Shown piece after piece: positions 54,782 to 63,812 of a stretch of DNA of 64,000 nt. The position numbers were made by a program, and so were the translations under genes. Numbering within the stretch: the stretch's first letter is position 1; each line of letters starts with the position of its first letter. This DNA is from Vibrio aerogenes (lineage in GTDB: Bacteria; Pseudomonadota; Gammaproteobacteria; Enterobacterales; Vibrionaceae), in NCBI RefSeq assembly GCF_024346755.1, contig NZ_AP024861.1, positions 2,418,001-2,482,000 of the forward strand, in the 5' to 3' direction. The notes beneath the pieces are model-generated. The model did no database searches. It saw nothing but the letters and a program-made list of their open reading frames with translations, and had not been told where the DNA came from.

Positions 54782-55636
54782 ATAGATTTTTCCTCCATAA
54801 TTTCATCGTCGTGATGAATATACTGATGATTTAGCTCAATCAATGAAGTAAACGACAATCAGTCAATTCGCCCGGTCAACATGAAATAAACGGCAGAACA
54901 GACTTCAGCGGCGGCTGATTTCACGTCAGGGTGCCGGTCCGGGCTCTGTGGATGTAAACGTTTGCATTTTCAGACAAACATGACACGCCCGCATGAGCCG
55001 GACATACTTTCAGGTATGAATTGGGGTGACCGGAACACCACAAATTCAGAAAGAATCTGAATGAACACCGGCCGGTTATAAAGAACTGATTGATACGGTA
55101 CTAATCCGATATTGTTACGGCGGATGAAGGAATGAAATGCAGCGATAACATTCAGATACAGAACGCCGAACATGACTCTTCGTGGGTACTGTCAAGATTA
55201 AAAAACTGAACTGGCCCGGGCATGGAAGCATAGGAAAAATATCAGTACAAAAGAGACAATTCATTGTCTGCCCGCCTGCATATTTTTCTGCGCACAGTAT
55301 GCCATAAAATACCATAAGTCAGATGTCTTTTAAGACAGACCACATATGCAACTATGGTAATTACTATTCACCCGGCCGTCAACGGTAATAATTATTGTTT
55401 TTATTTGTTGATTTAAATAACACTAAACATAACTATCTGATTATAAAATGAATATGGCAAAGCTTCGATTATCAGTTTCAGGAAAAAAACAGGTCACTAT
55501 TGAGCGTATTGTTATCAGTTCAGGCGTTATTTTTCGCTGCAAACCACAGACGAAATCAGAAAGAAAAGAACAATGAAACGGGAAATAAAGAGAGGAAGAA
55601 AAGCAAAGAAGAGAGGAATTTCAGACACAAAAAAAG
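54782..55636. other. NRPS leader and intergenic region, no supported gene
   Basis: 855 bp between the P2-like module and the NRPS. It holds a promoter-like site (next entry), a palindrome AGACAATTCATTGTCT at 55251-55266, ATTCAGAAAGAATCTGAAT near 55046, and a doubtful 42-codon plus-strand frame at 55448-55576. None resembles the expected upstream partner NRPS. Confidence 0.5.
55354..55382 (-). promoter_or_regulatory. Candidate NRPS promoter with Fur-like AT palindrome
   Basis: Minus strand -35 TTGACG, 17-bp spacer, -10 TACCAT, with AATAATTATTACC just upstream. The AATAATTATT core resembles a Fur box only loosely. If real, the transcript would have a ~570-base leader before the NRPS start. Confidence 0.3.
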
Positions 55637-55678
55637 CCTGTACTCTCAAGGCAATGAATAAAGCCTTGAGAGCACAGG
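55637..55678. terminator. Terminator at the end of the P2-like tail operon
   Basis: CCTGTACTCTCAAGGC pairs with GCCTTGAGAGCACAGG (one mismatch) around a 10-base loop; minus-strand T-run follows (TTTTTTT). Ends the operon after gene D. Confidence 0.92.
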
Positions 55679-55732
55679 TCAAAAATAACATGAAAAAGAA
55701 AAGTTAAAGAAATGAGGTTGACGGGCTGCGCC

Positions 55733-56749
55733 TCAGCGCGCCCGGAAAGTGGTGGTATAACCATTGCCTTTAAAGCAATGTTCAACCCAGTGAACGGTAT
55801 AATCCCCCGGATAACCGTCACGCCACAAATGATGTTCTTTGGATTGTGTCTTGCCACGGCCGGAAACACTGACACCTTCATTGGTCAGCTGCACCGGACT
55901 TTCCGCAATCATGGTCAAATTGCCCGGCATGGTAATACACAATTCTTTATGTTGCTGCTGCAACCGTGTCAGCTCGGCCTGCGCCGCAGCTTTTGCCCGG
56001 CCTGCATCCGGATAAACCGGCTGTAAAATCTTGCCCGGTTGTCCGGAATCACCCGCTGTTTCCGGCATCAATAACGCCTTATCGCGGTCGCGCCAGTAAG
56101 CCGTGACATGTTTCAGGTTCGAACGTTCCGCCCAGGCAAGTTCATACGCAGTCACGCCTGTGCGGTGAATTTTGAACACCGGGAGTGGCGTGCCCTGCGG
56201 GGTTTTGCCTTCCTGAGACGTAATAAAGATCAGATGGCCGCTTATCGCTTTCCAGACCGCATTATACTGGCGAGCCAGACGGGTCAGAAAATGGATATCG
56301 CTTTCACTGTTCTGTTCAATGTGATCAACAAAAATGGACGCCAGTTCAGGGGAGACGCGGTGTCTCAGTCCATACTGACCGGCAATTTTTTCAATCATTT
56401 CGCCCAGTGTTTTCTGATCCCACGAGCGACGCTGCAAAGTTTTCATCTGCTGACACATATCGACGGACCGGGCCCGGATGAGCATTTGATCCGGCGGTCC
56501 GCTGATTTTTGCTTCGTCAATAATATAATCACCGACCCGGGTAATGCCGGTTTCTTCATAACCCAGCTGAACCTGAATCGGTTTACCGATTTTAGGCAGT
56601 TTAATCCGCCCGCCGGCATCATCCACAATCATCGTCATGGTATCTGAAAACCAGCCGACTTCATCAGTCAAACGAATTTCCATCAGCCGGCTGTCAAGCC
56701 TGGGCGTAATGTCTTCACCATCCACGATGACTTTATATGTTGGGTGCAT
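55733..56749 (-). CDS. P2 D-like late control / tail hub protein
   Basis: 338 aa, last gene of the contractile tail operon. Family features: the beta-rich start (YKVIVDGEDITPRLDSRLME), IDEAKISGPPDQMLIRARS and SESDIHFLTRLARQYNAVWK. Despite its name, in P2-like phages it acts as a structural protein at the tail hub. Same position as gene D in P2. Confidence 0.93.
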   Translation of the reverse strand: MHPTYKVIVDGEDITPRLDSRLMEIRLTDEVGWFSDTMTMIVDDAGGRIKLPKIGKPIQVQLGYEETGITRVGDYIIDEAKISGPPDQMLIRARSVDMCQQMKTLQRRSWDQKTLGEMIEKIAGQYGLRHRVSPELASIFVDHIEQNSESDIHFLTRLARQYNAVWKAISGHLIFITSQEGKTPQGTPLPVFKIHRTGVTAYELAWAERSNLKHVTAYWRDRDKALLMPETAGDSGQPGKILQPVYPDAGRAKAAAQAELTRLQQQHKELCITMPGNLTMIAESPVQLTNEGVSVSGRGKTQSKEHHLWRDGYPGDYTVHWVEHCFKGNGYTTTFRAR

Positions 56750-56769
56750 GCTATTCCCCGCACGTTCAG

Positions 56770-56976
56770 TTAATCAAACAGTGAAATTTTTGGCAGTTCA
56801 GGCACGTCCGGTACCGAAATATCCGGCAATTCAATCAATAAACCTCCGGGAAGCACCGGGCCGTAATCCGCCAAACCCGGATTCGCTTCATAGACCTGAA
56901 CAAACAGGGCTGCATTGCTGTATTCGCGATAGCAAATCGCGTCGACCACATCGCCTTCTTTGGTTCGGTATTGCAT
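56770..56976 (-). CDS. P2 X-like tail protein (LysM-like)
   Basis: 68 aa. YRTKEGDVVDAICYREYSNA then VQVYEANPGLADYGPVLPGG match the small LysM-like tail protein X that precedes D in P2-like operons and helps to join the hub to the spike. Confidence 0.92.
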   Translation of the reverse strand: MQYRTKEGDVVDAICYREYSNAALFVQVYEANPGLADYGPVLPGGLLIELPDISVPDVPELPKISLFD

Positions 56977-56978
56977 AC

Positions 56979-57452
56979 TTAGCTTTTCTCCTTATCCGGA
57001 TCCGGGTATTTGTTGCCGTAATAAACCAGCCCCATGTTGAACTCCAGCTTACGGGGCCGGCCGTTACGATAGAACACAGTGGCGGTTTCACTGATACTGG
57101 TGATACACCAAAAGCCAAGATTAATTCCGGCTTGTTTCGATTCAGTCGATCCCATCAACAATCGTAGCGGCCTGCCGGTTCTGGCTTGTGCGGCCATCTC
57201 ATCGATCTGGCTGAATCCACCTTTATATTCCGGATAAATCACACCACTTAAAGTTCGTTTATAGGTGCCTTCAGACACAAACTGTAAACCGGGGACTTTG
57301 CCCACGGTTTCCATTTTCCATTCGAAGGAGAAATCACGTTTCATCGACTGATAGGCTGCGGTTTCCACTGAAAAAGAGAAATCTCCCAGTTTCATCATCA
57401 CCACATTCGGCCGGTTGGATGGCTGTTGATTGCCATCCTGATCAGTAGTCAT
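56979..57452 (-). CDS. P2 U-like tail protein
   Basis: 157 aa. Core KLGDFSFSVETAAYQSMKRD and GLQFVSEGTYKRTLSGVIYP are typical of gpU, needed to complete the tail. It starts 11 bases inside the tape measure gene and stops two bases before X. Confidence 0.92.
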   Translation of the reverse strand: MTTDQDGNQQPSNRPNVVMMKLGDFSFSVETAAYQSMKRDFSFEWKMETVGKVPGLQFVSEGTYKRTLSGVIYPEYKGGFSQIDEMAAQARTGRPLRLLMGSTESKQAGINLGFWCITSISETATVFYRNGRPRKLEFNMGLVYYGNKYPDPDKEKS

Positions 57453-60294
57453 ACAATCCTCCCCTGTATTTCATTTTCTGATGCTCCATCAGCGCCATAA
57501 ACTGACGACGGACTTCTCCGGCCAAATCACGCATATCCATCGAGTCATTTCCCTGCACGTGAATATCAAGCTGATTAATAGAGATCATTGAATCACCCTG
57601 ACCACCGCGCTTCATCCGGCTGGCGGTTTCAGGAATCGATGCAGGTGATTGGGACTGACCGGCTGCAACAGCGGTATGCGCATGAACGGTTTCACGGTAA
57701 GTTTTCTTCAAACGTACTGCTTTTGGTATTTTCACCGTGCGCTTTTGACCACGGGCAGACATCACCTGACCTTTTGAGGCCGCTTTCGCCACCGTAGCCG
57801 TTTTCGTCTGTAGTTTTTCAGAAGCAGCGGCCTGGACTGAAACTTTTTCCGCTTGTTTCACTTTATGGCGAACGGATTGGGTTTTCTCAGCCACTTTGTT
57901 CTGCTGTTTCCGGCCCGATTGTTTCCGTTCTTTCTCTTCTTCATCGTCACCGCCGGTGAAAAAAGAGAAAATCCCGGAAACGATGTTTGCCACACCACCG
58001 AACTTTTCATGAATCCAGTCAAATGCAGCGCCCCAGACTTTCATCAACAAGCCCATCGGAGACCATTCAAACAGCGTTTTCAGCGCATCCAGCAGGCTGA
58101 AGTTATTCCAGGCTTCCATCACCCAGTCGAGTCCGGCGACAAAGCCATCCCACAAGGTGCCCATGAATTTCTTAATCGGCTCCCAGTAGTAGTAAATCAG
58201 CCCGGCCACTGCCGCGATGGCGGTAATCACCAGACCAACCGGATTGGCCATCATCGCCATACCAATGGCACGAATACCGGACATCACGACCGGAAAGACG
58301 CTCATGGCTAAACGCATCAATGTGCCGCCAAAGCCGGAAATCATCCGGACTGCTGAAGGCGGAATCATGCGCAGTAAACGGCCACTGATACCCTGAAGAC
58401 TCTGCATCATACGGCCAGCGCTCCGGGTTGAGAAACGGCGCGTAAGCCGCCCCAGCGCTTTCATCCGGCGCATGGCTTTTTTCGCCTGTTGCCCCAGTTG
58501 CGGATAAGCATCTTTCAGAGCCTGCACCGACTGGTACGCTGATTTGGCATCCTTGACAAAATCAGCGTAAGCCTTGGTCATTTCAGGGACTTTCTGCGCT
58601 GCACTGACCACAGAATCAGCAAAACCTTTTACCGGTGTCATCAAGTCACCAAACCGGAGTTTGATGGAATCGACAACAGCAGACAGCTTGTTGATCCCCC
58701 CCTGAATACTCTGATCGACACCACCGGCAATATCTGCCGAAGCACCCTCTTGTGTATTCAGGACGTCATTAAAGCCGGAAACCCCTTTGCCACCTTTTTG
58801 CGCGGCTGCCTGCAGGCTGTTCGCTGAATCTTCACCCAGCACATCCTGCATTGCTTTGAGCTGCGCTTCCGGGGCCATGTCTTTGGTGGCTTTGATCACA
58901 TCACCAATCACCTGTGCCGTATTGCGCATCTTACCGCCCGCATCTTTAGTGCTGACGCCCAGTCGCTGCAATGTTGCCGCTGCCGCATCGGACGGAGAAG
59001 ACAATCGCGCAGACATGGCTTCCAGAGATGCACCGGCATCCGCGCCTTTCACGCCCATATCCGCCAGCAGACCGGCCATGGCTGCCGTTTCTTTCAGGTT
59101 CATTCCTGAATGACGGGCAATCGGCCCGATGCCACGCATCGTATCGCCCAGCGCGCTGAGCTTCAGACCCGTACTGCTGGTTGCGGTCGCCAGGACATCC
59201 GATAGCGCCCCCATTTTTTCCGGCACGATATCGAATTCAGCCATCAGGGCCGCTGTGGTTGTCCCCACGGCGTTCAGGTCACCGGTATTGCCGGAGGCTT
59301 TCGCAATATTAATCACATCCGGCATCGCGGCCTGAATCTGGCTGGCATTCAGCCCGGCACTGGCCAGCGCCTGCATCCCGGCAACAGCCTGATTCGTCCC
59401 GATCGATGTATTTAACCCGAGTTGTCTGGCCGAAGCTGATAACTGACCCAGCTGCGCATCGGTTGCATTGGCAGCTTTCGCCACCGTAGCAATTTTATCT
59501 TTAAAGTCAGCTGCATATTGCGTTGGCGCTGCCAGCGCATTGCTGACCGTTTTACCCAGCGCCTCGATTTTCCCGGCACCCGTTTGCGCGACACTGGCCA
59601 TCCGCAATGTGTGATCCATTAAATCCGGCAGGCTGTCACCGCGACGAATTTTGGCAAACATCAGTGTTGACAACTTGCCGAACTTACGGAATTCTTTGCG
59701 GGTTTCTCCGGCCTGTCCGCGGGCTGTTTTCAGGTTCTCACCCAGCTTATCCAGCCCGGTATCAGCAGAAAAGTCCTTAAAAATACCTGAGACCTGGCGA
59801 ACCTGATCAGCAGTCTGGCTGACAACCGGTAAAATGGATTGAACGCTGCCTTCAATGGCTTTCAGTTCATCACCCATGCCGGTCATATTCGCCAGCCCCT
59901 GGAAATTGCCAAGTGCACTCAGGACCTTATCTGTATCCAACCCTGCCGTTTTCAGGGATTCAATGCCGTTTGCTGCCTGATTGAAACTGCTTCCGGCCTG
60001 TTGCCCAAACTGCCTTGCCGAATCAATGAACCCGGTCAGCTGGTTTTTGGTGCTTTCACTTATTAAGCCTGCTTCAGCCAGTTGATTGCCGAATCCTGCC
60101 GCCTGATCGGTTGCCTGAGACATGGACTGCGCCATCCCTGAGCCCATGGACAACACGCCCGCAGCCGACTGCTCAATCCCGGCAGCTACCGCTCTGGTTT
60201 TATCTGCCAGCGTTTGGGTCTGTGAATTCAGTTGCGCCTGTAGCTGACGAATCCGCTCCAGCCTGACAGCTAAGTTTTTTTTGTCTGATGCCAT
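57442..60294 (-). CDS. P2 T-like tail tape measure protein
   Basis: 950 aa from ATG 60294 (MASDKKNLAVRLERIRQLQ), with GGGTGG upstream; a longer frame from 60372 covers the E' stop and is less likely. TP901-type core (ASAGLNASQIQAAMPDVINI, GMNLKETAAMAGLLADMGVK), hydrophobic segments near 680-750 and a basic C-terminal linker. Longer than P2 gpT (815 aa), so a longer contractile tail is expected. Confidence 0.92.
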   Translation of the reverse strand: MASDKKNLAVRLERIRQLQAQLNSQTQTLADKTRAVAAGIEQSAAGVLSMGSGMAQSMSQATDQAAGFGNQLAEAGLISESTKNQLTGFIDSARQFGQQAGSSFNQAANGIESLKTAGLDTDKVLSALGNFQGLANMTGMGDELKAIEGSVQSILPVVSQTADQVRQVSGIFKDFSADTGLDKLGENLKTARGQAGETRKEFRKFGKLSTLMFAKIRRGDSLPDLMDHTLRMASVAQTGAGKIEALGKTVSNALAAPTQYAADFKDKIATVAKAANATDAQLGQLSASARQLGLNTSIGTNQAVAGMQALASAGLNASQIQAAMPDVINIAKASGNTGDLNAVGTTTAALMAEFDIVPEKMGALSDVLATATSSTGLKLSALGDTMRGIGPIARHSGMNLKETAAMAGLLADMGVKGADAGASLEAMSARLSSPSDAAAATLQRLGVSTKDAGGKMRNTAQVIGDVIKATKDMAPEAQLKAMQDVLGEDSANSLQAAAQKGGKGVSGFNDVLNTQEGASADIAGGVDQSIQGGINKLSAVVDSIKLRFGDLMTPVKGFADSVVSAAQKVPEMTKAYADFVKDAKSAYQSVQALKDAYPQLGQQAKKAMRRMKALGRLTRRFSTRSAGRMMQSLQGISGRLLRMIPPSAVRMISGFGGTLMRLAMSVFPVVMSGIRAIGMAMMANPVGLVITAIAAVAGLIYYYWEPIKKFMGTLWDGFVAGLDWVMEAWNNFSLLDALKTLFEWSPMGLLMKVWGAAFDWIHEKFGGVANIVSGIFSFFTGGDDEEEKERKQSGRKQQNKVAEKTQSVRHKVKQAEKVSVQAAASEKLQTKTATVAKAASKGQVMSARGQKRTVKIPKAVRLKKTYRETVHAHTAVAAGQSQSPASIPETASRMKRGGQGDSMISINQLDIHVQGNDSMDMRDLAGEVRRQFMALMEHQKMKYRGGLYDY

Positions 60295-60371
60295 GCGCCA
60301 CCCAAGAAAAAAAGCGGGCGACTTCATGTCAGCAATGCAGATGCCAGCTTCATTCGCTGGCACCGGTGACA

Positions 60372-60961
60372 CTAGTCGCCCTGAGATTGTACCTGATGCA
60401 TTGATTTGAAGCGTTCAATCGCCAGATCACGCCAGCGCATCAGCTCCTCAAAATCCATCCCGTTCATTTGTTCCGGCGGCCAGTGAAAGACCGCCGCAAT
60501 ATCAGCCCAAGCCTCATCTACTGAGTCAGGTGCTGATCTTTGGTGAAAAAAGTCGCAATTTCCGTCATCACTTCCAACAGGTCTGCCGGATCCAGTTGAT
60601 AGAAATGCTGTGCTGTAAAGTTGTTCATCGCAATCCGTGGCACCAGTTGTGCCACTGCACCTGCATCCATCTGGATAATATCCAGCAATTTCAGGCCACG
60701 CAGGTCACCCGGCATTGGTTTGCGCAATGCGATACAAGTGACGTTGCCATTATCCAGTGCGGTATCGAGTGCGATCACTTTGTCTGCCCCCGGAAATTGC
60801 ACTTGTGTGTTCGCTGATGGTGTGTTCGCTGATGGTGTATTGCCTGCCTGTGTGTGAGTTGATTGTGTGTTGATTGACTGTGTATTGGTTTGTTCTGCGT
60901 TGGTTTGTTCTGCGTTGTTTACTTCAGTCATTTTTGCTTTATTTAATTCAGTCATATTCAA
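60372..60961 (-). CDS. P2 E+E'-like chaperone by -1 frameshift
   Basis: A slip at 60545-60551 joins the E frame to a second frame that ends at TAG 60372. The added part contains WADIAAVFHWPPEQMNGMDF and ELMRWRDLAIERF, the GpE (E') signature. E' has no ribosome site of its own. In P2 the same pair is made by a -1 slip at a T TTT TTG-type site. Confidence 0.88.
60518..60961 (-). CDS. P2 E-like tail assembly chaperone, short form
   Basis: 147 aa. Residues ~55-147 match the family (CIALRKPMPGDLRGLKLLDI, RIAMNNFTAQHFYQLDPADL). The first ~50 residues are low-complexity Asn/Thr/Gln/Ala repeats (NAEQTNAEQTNTQ, NTPSANTPSANTQ) encoded by short tandem DNA repeats, which is unusual for this protein. Confidence 0.9.
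   Translation of the reverse strand: MNMTELNKAKMTEVNNAEQTNAEQTNTQSINTQSTHTQAGNTPSANTPSANTQVQFPGADKVIALDTALDNGNVTCIALRKPMPGDLRGLKLLDIIQMDAGAVAQLVPRIAMNNFTAQHFYQLDPADLLEVMTEIATFFTKDQHLTQ
60545..60551 (-). other. Frameshift heptamer T TTT TTC in gene E
   Basis: Minus-strand zero frame ACT TTT TTC. Identical to the heptamer in the lambda-like chaperone gene at 9423-9429. Confidence 0.85.
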
Positions 60962-60970
60962 GGCCTTTAT

Positions 60971-60993
60971 AAAAAAGCGCCCCGCGGGGCGCT
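60971..60993 (-). terminator. Terminator between the small gene and gene E
   Basis: GCGCCCCGCGGGGCGC, a perfect 16-bp palindrome, followed on the minus strand by TTTTTT. An internal terminator splits sheath/tube from the rest of the tail genes and may reduce expression of the minor proteins. Confidence 0.85.
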
Positions 60994-61044
60994 CTGTATT
61001 AATGTTGAGTTCGGTATTGATTTAATTTCAGGATATGATCCGGC

Positions 61045-61266
61045 TTAAGCACTTGCTTGCGCAGCAGTCGAACCTTTAATAAAGCCCGCTGCAATCAGGT
61101 TGGCTGCCTGCACATCATTGAGTGAGATTTCATCTCCCGCCTGATATTTTTTATCTTCAAACATAAACGCTAATGCGGGTCTTTCCTCTTTGACCGGATA
61201 CATATGAACATCAATTTCAACATATTGATTGACGATATATGTTTTCTTATCTGTAATCTCTGCCAT
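61045..61266 (-). CDS. Small phage protein of unknown function
   Basis: 73 aa, between the tube and E genes. Two parts: YIVNQYVEIDVHMYPVKEER and FEDKKYQAGDEISLNDVQAA. The second resembles short phage proteins with a KxYxxGDxxxLxxxxAxxLIxAGxI pattern. Function unknown. Confidence 0.7.
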   Translation of the reverse strand: MAEITDKKTYIVNQYVEIDVHMYPVKEERPALAFMFEDKKYQAGDEISLNDVQAANLIAAGFIKGSTAAQASA

Positions 61267-61276
61267 GTTTTACTCC

Positions 61277-61810
61277 TTAGTTTTTCAGGCCAATGGCTTT
61301 GCGCATATCAGCGAGTTTATCAACGCCATTCACTTTGCGAACCATGCCCGGAACATCAATTTCCATGCATTCCGTGTCACCAATGGTCAGCTTGTAATAT
61401 TTGAGCGCAATCGCAACTTTCATCTGAACTTTCTGCCCTGATTTCCAGCTGCCAAAATCGACTTCTTTCCAGCTGCCGGTCATGGTCATTGCGACCGGAA
61501 CCGTGGTGCCATTTTCTTCAATCGCACCACGTAAGGTACAAGTCACCATTTCGCCGGGAACCAGACCGTAAGCTTTAAACAGCGTCGGATCATAGTTTGC
61601 GATCGTGAAACTGCATTCGAGTTTGTTCATGCCCAGGTCGATCTCAAGCGGGGCATCCATGCCACCGGCCCTGAACTCCTCGGTTTTAATTGTCAGTTTC
61701 GGTGGTGTGACTTCTTCAACCACTCCGGCATAACCGCGGTTATTTGTTGTCGTACCAAGAAACAGGCTCATCGCCCGAATCGTTTGAGGCATCAGTGCTG
61801 TCTCTGCCAT
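61277..61810 (-). CDS. P2 FII-like major tail tube protein
   Basis: 177 aa, normal for gpFII. FLGTTTNNRGYAGVVEEVTP, then LEIDLGMNKLECSFTIANYD and CMEIDVPGMVRKVNGVD near the end are characteristic. Forms the inner tube of the contractile tail. One base after the sheath stop. Confidence 0.95.
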   Translation of the reverse strand: MAETALMPQTIRAMSLFLGTTTNNRGYAGVVEEVTPPKLTIKTEEFRAGGMDAPLEIDLGMNKLECSFTIANYDPTLFKAYGLVPGEMVTCTLRGAIEENGTTVPVAMTMTGSWKEVDFGSWKSGQKVQMKVAIALKYYKLTIGDTECMEIDVPGMVRKVNGVDKLADMRKAIGLKN

Positions 61811-61811
61811 A

Positions 61812-62987
61812 TTATAAAATCTCCGTTAAGTAACCATTTACCATGTGGCTGCGGAATGTAATATGTTCCGCTGGCGCATAGGCGCTGAAGTCAAAGTCAA
61901 AATAAATTTTACCGGCCTGAATCTGATCTGCGCTATTGAGCTCCGGATCCACCCAGCATTCGCCACCGGCAATCGCACCGATATATTTCAGATGGCGCAG
62001 GTAGTTGTTCACACCTTCAGTCACATCTTCAACATAAGTGGCGGTGATGTTACGGTCCATCGCCCAGAAGTGGTTTTTAATCAGGCTGTCTGAAATCATG
62101 TCGTTGGTAATCACGACGTTTTTAAATGCCCATTTGGCATCATCAGCACAAGTCCGGTCACCCCAGATACGGAAGCCGTTATGCTGAATCGTCGTCGTAA
62201 CCTGCTTCGCATTCAGCAGGTTCGCACGACAGTTCGGATCGTCGAGTTTAAAATCAACCGGACGACACAGGCCCTGAATGCCGTTAATCGTCTGATTGGA
62301 GTTCGACCACCAGAAGCCCAGCGTATTGTGTACACGCGACATCACACCGGCATGGCGTGCTGATGGTGGCTGAATCACTTGTGTACTGGTCGTTGTATCC
62401 CAGACGGTATACCATGGGTCAACCACTTCACAACGGCGCTTATTGTAAAGTCCGCGATAAGCCTTCGCTGCTTCATCGGTGGTATTCGGGCCATCCAGAA
62501 TTGCATAACCGCGCAGCTTCTCAGCGACTTCAGCTAATTTATCCCCGACGGCTTTATGGCAGGAATATCCTGGCGCAATTAAAATACGGGGCTGGACTTT
62601 CACCACCTGATTAGCACTCAATAGTGCTGCAATGCCCTGATAATGACCTGTCTCATCGACAGTATCACTTGCGATGTTCGACATCGTCTTCGCCTGATCC
62701 ACGTAGCCATCTGTCATGACTTCTTCTACGCGAACCACCACCACCACGGCACCTGTCTGGTCAAAAATACCGTCAATCGCCTGAGGAAGTGTCCCTCTCG
62801 CTCCGAGCTTGGCAGCCTCACGGCGGCTCGCTGCAATCAGGACGGGTTTATTCAGCGGAAACTTAGCTGGGTCCGCATCCGGTGCCGTTCCCACAACACC
62901 AATTACGCCACTTTTTACAGTAGTAATCGGACGGGAACCATCATCAATTTCCACGACCTCAGCGCCGTGCATATAGTTTTCTGCCAT
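61812..62987 (-). CDS. P2 FI-like tail sheath protein
   Basis: 391 aa. HGAEVVEIDDGSRPITTVKS and GVIGVVGTAPDADP at the start, RILIAPGYSCHK in the middle, and the C-terminal FKNVVITNDMISDSLIKNHF and FDFDFSAYAPAEHITFRSHM are typical of the sheath. Shows that the tail is contractile. Complete. Confidence 0.96.
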   Translation of the reverse strand: MAENYMHGAEVVEIDDGSRPITTVKSGVIGVVGTAPDADPAKFPLNKPVLIAASRREAAKLGARGTLPQAIDGIFDQTGAVVVVVRVEEVMTDGYVDQAKTMSNIASDTVDETGHYQGIAALLSANQVVKVQPRILIAPGYSCHKAVGDKLAEVAEKLRGYAILDGPNTTDEAAKAYRGLYNKRRCEVVDPWYTVWDTTTSTQVIQPPSARHAGVMSRVHNTLGFWWSNSNQTINGIQGLCRPVDFKLDDPNCRANLLNAKQVTTTIQHNGFRIWGDRTCADDAKWAFKNVVITNDMISDSLIKNHFWAMDRNITATYVEDVTEGVNNYLRHLKYIGAIAGGECWVDPELNSADQIQAGKIYFDFDFSAYAPAEHITFRSHMVNGYLTEIL

Positions 62988-63013
62988 ATCGATATTACTC
63001 TCTCGGTTTATGC

Positions 63014-63041
63014 AAAAAAGGGCGCCTCAGATGAGGAGCCC
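63014..63041 (-). terminator. Terminator upstream of the sheath gene
   Basis: GGGCTCCTCA-TC-TGAGGCGCCC on the minus strand with TTTTTT behind it; ends the transcript of the gene(s) at 63069-63812. Confidence 0.75.
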
Positions 63042-63068
63042 CGATGGATTAAATAGATTAAGGAAGGA

Positions 63069-63242
63069 CTAACTGACGGAAACGGTTTCTGTCTTCGTGG
63101 TCAGCCCGGTTAATGTGTCGTTGTCGTAAGTCAGTGTGGTGGTCTCGCAACTGCCACGGAAAACCACGTCAACCTGTGTGAGTTTGTGGGTCTCTGAATC
63201 GTATTGATACTGAGTGATGCGCTCAAGAAGGAAGCGGTGGAA
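63069..63242 (-). pseudogene. 57-codon open frame after an in-frame TAA
   Basis: Directly follows the stop of the next gene in the same frame and has no start codon near its beginning: FHRFLLERITQYQYDSETHK, then VVFRGSCETTTLTYDND, ending ETVSVS. Either the true C-terminus of 63243-63812 cut by a nonsense change, or a separate small gene with an unrecognised start. Confidence 0.5.
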
Positions 63243-63812
63243 TTAACTGTCTGAAGCGGTCGTATCAGAAGCCGTGGTGTTTCGCATCACGTAAACCACC
63301 AGCGGTTTGGAGGTAAAGCGTGGCGTTGCCAGCTCTGCGTTGAGCAGATCGGTGTTGACTTCATAGCGGCCCGAGTCGCGAAAATTCAGCGTGGCCGAGA
63401 ACTCACCATCCTTCACCTGTGCATTGAAATACACGATGTTCCCACTCTCCTGACGAAAAGGCACAATAAAAACTTCATCGTCAGTATCCAGCGTGCCTTT
63501 TAAAGTCATGTCCGTGTCTTCCATCACCGTAATCCGCACCACATCCTGCGCAGCAATATCTTCCGGCTTGCGCACGGTGCCGTTTATTTCAGTGACTGTG
63601 ATGGCTTGGCGGGTATCTTCCGCTTCAGCGGTTTGTTCTGTTGTATCAGCCACCGGCTCGGGTTGGTTGGCCGGGTTCTCTTCGGCGGTTTCCCACCAGG
63701 CAAGCGCTTCGGCTTCGTTTTTCCACGGTTGCAAAGTTTCCGGAATCGCGACCAGATAACCGCCACCAATATCAATCCCGTTGAATTCAGGATTCCATGT
63801 ACCTGTTGTCAT
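63243..63812 (-). CDS. Phage structural-type protein of unknown function
   Basis: 189 aa, AGGAGG nine bases before ATG. N-terminus MTTGTWNPEFNGIDIGGGYL, an acidic Glu/Ala/Thr linker (about 45-70) and a beta-rich C-terminal half ending in a TTASDTTASDS tail. Upstream of the sheath, where fibre and baseplate genes lie in P2-like phages, so a fibre-associated role is plausible but not shown. Confidence 0.6.
   Translation of the reverse strand: MTTGTWNPEFNGIDIGGGYLVAIPETLQPWKNEAEALAWWETAEENPANQPEPVADTTEQTAEAEDTRQAITVTEINGTVRKPEDIAAQDVVRITVMEDTDMTLKGTLDTDDEVFIVPFRQESGNIVYFNAQVKDGEFSATLNFRDSGRYEVNTDLLNAELATPRFTSKPLVVYVMRNTTASDTTASDS

Noticed and set aside
54970..55315. Two short minus-strand frames in the NRPS leader
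   Set aside because: No family similarity and no ribosome sites; palindromes in the same stretch suggest regulatory DNA.
55448..55576. 42-codon plus-strand frame (MNMAKLRLSVSGKKQ…)
   Set aside because: Too short and unplaced to claim; no ribosome site stronger than chance.
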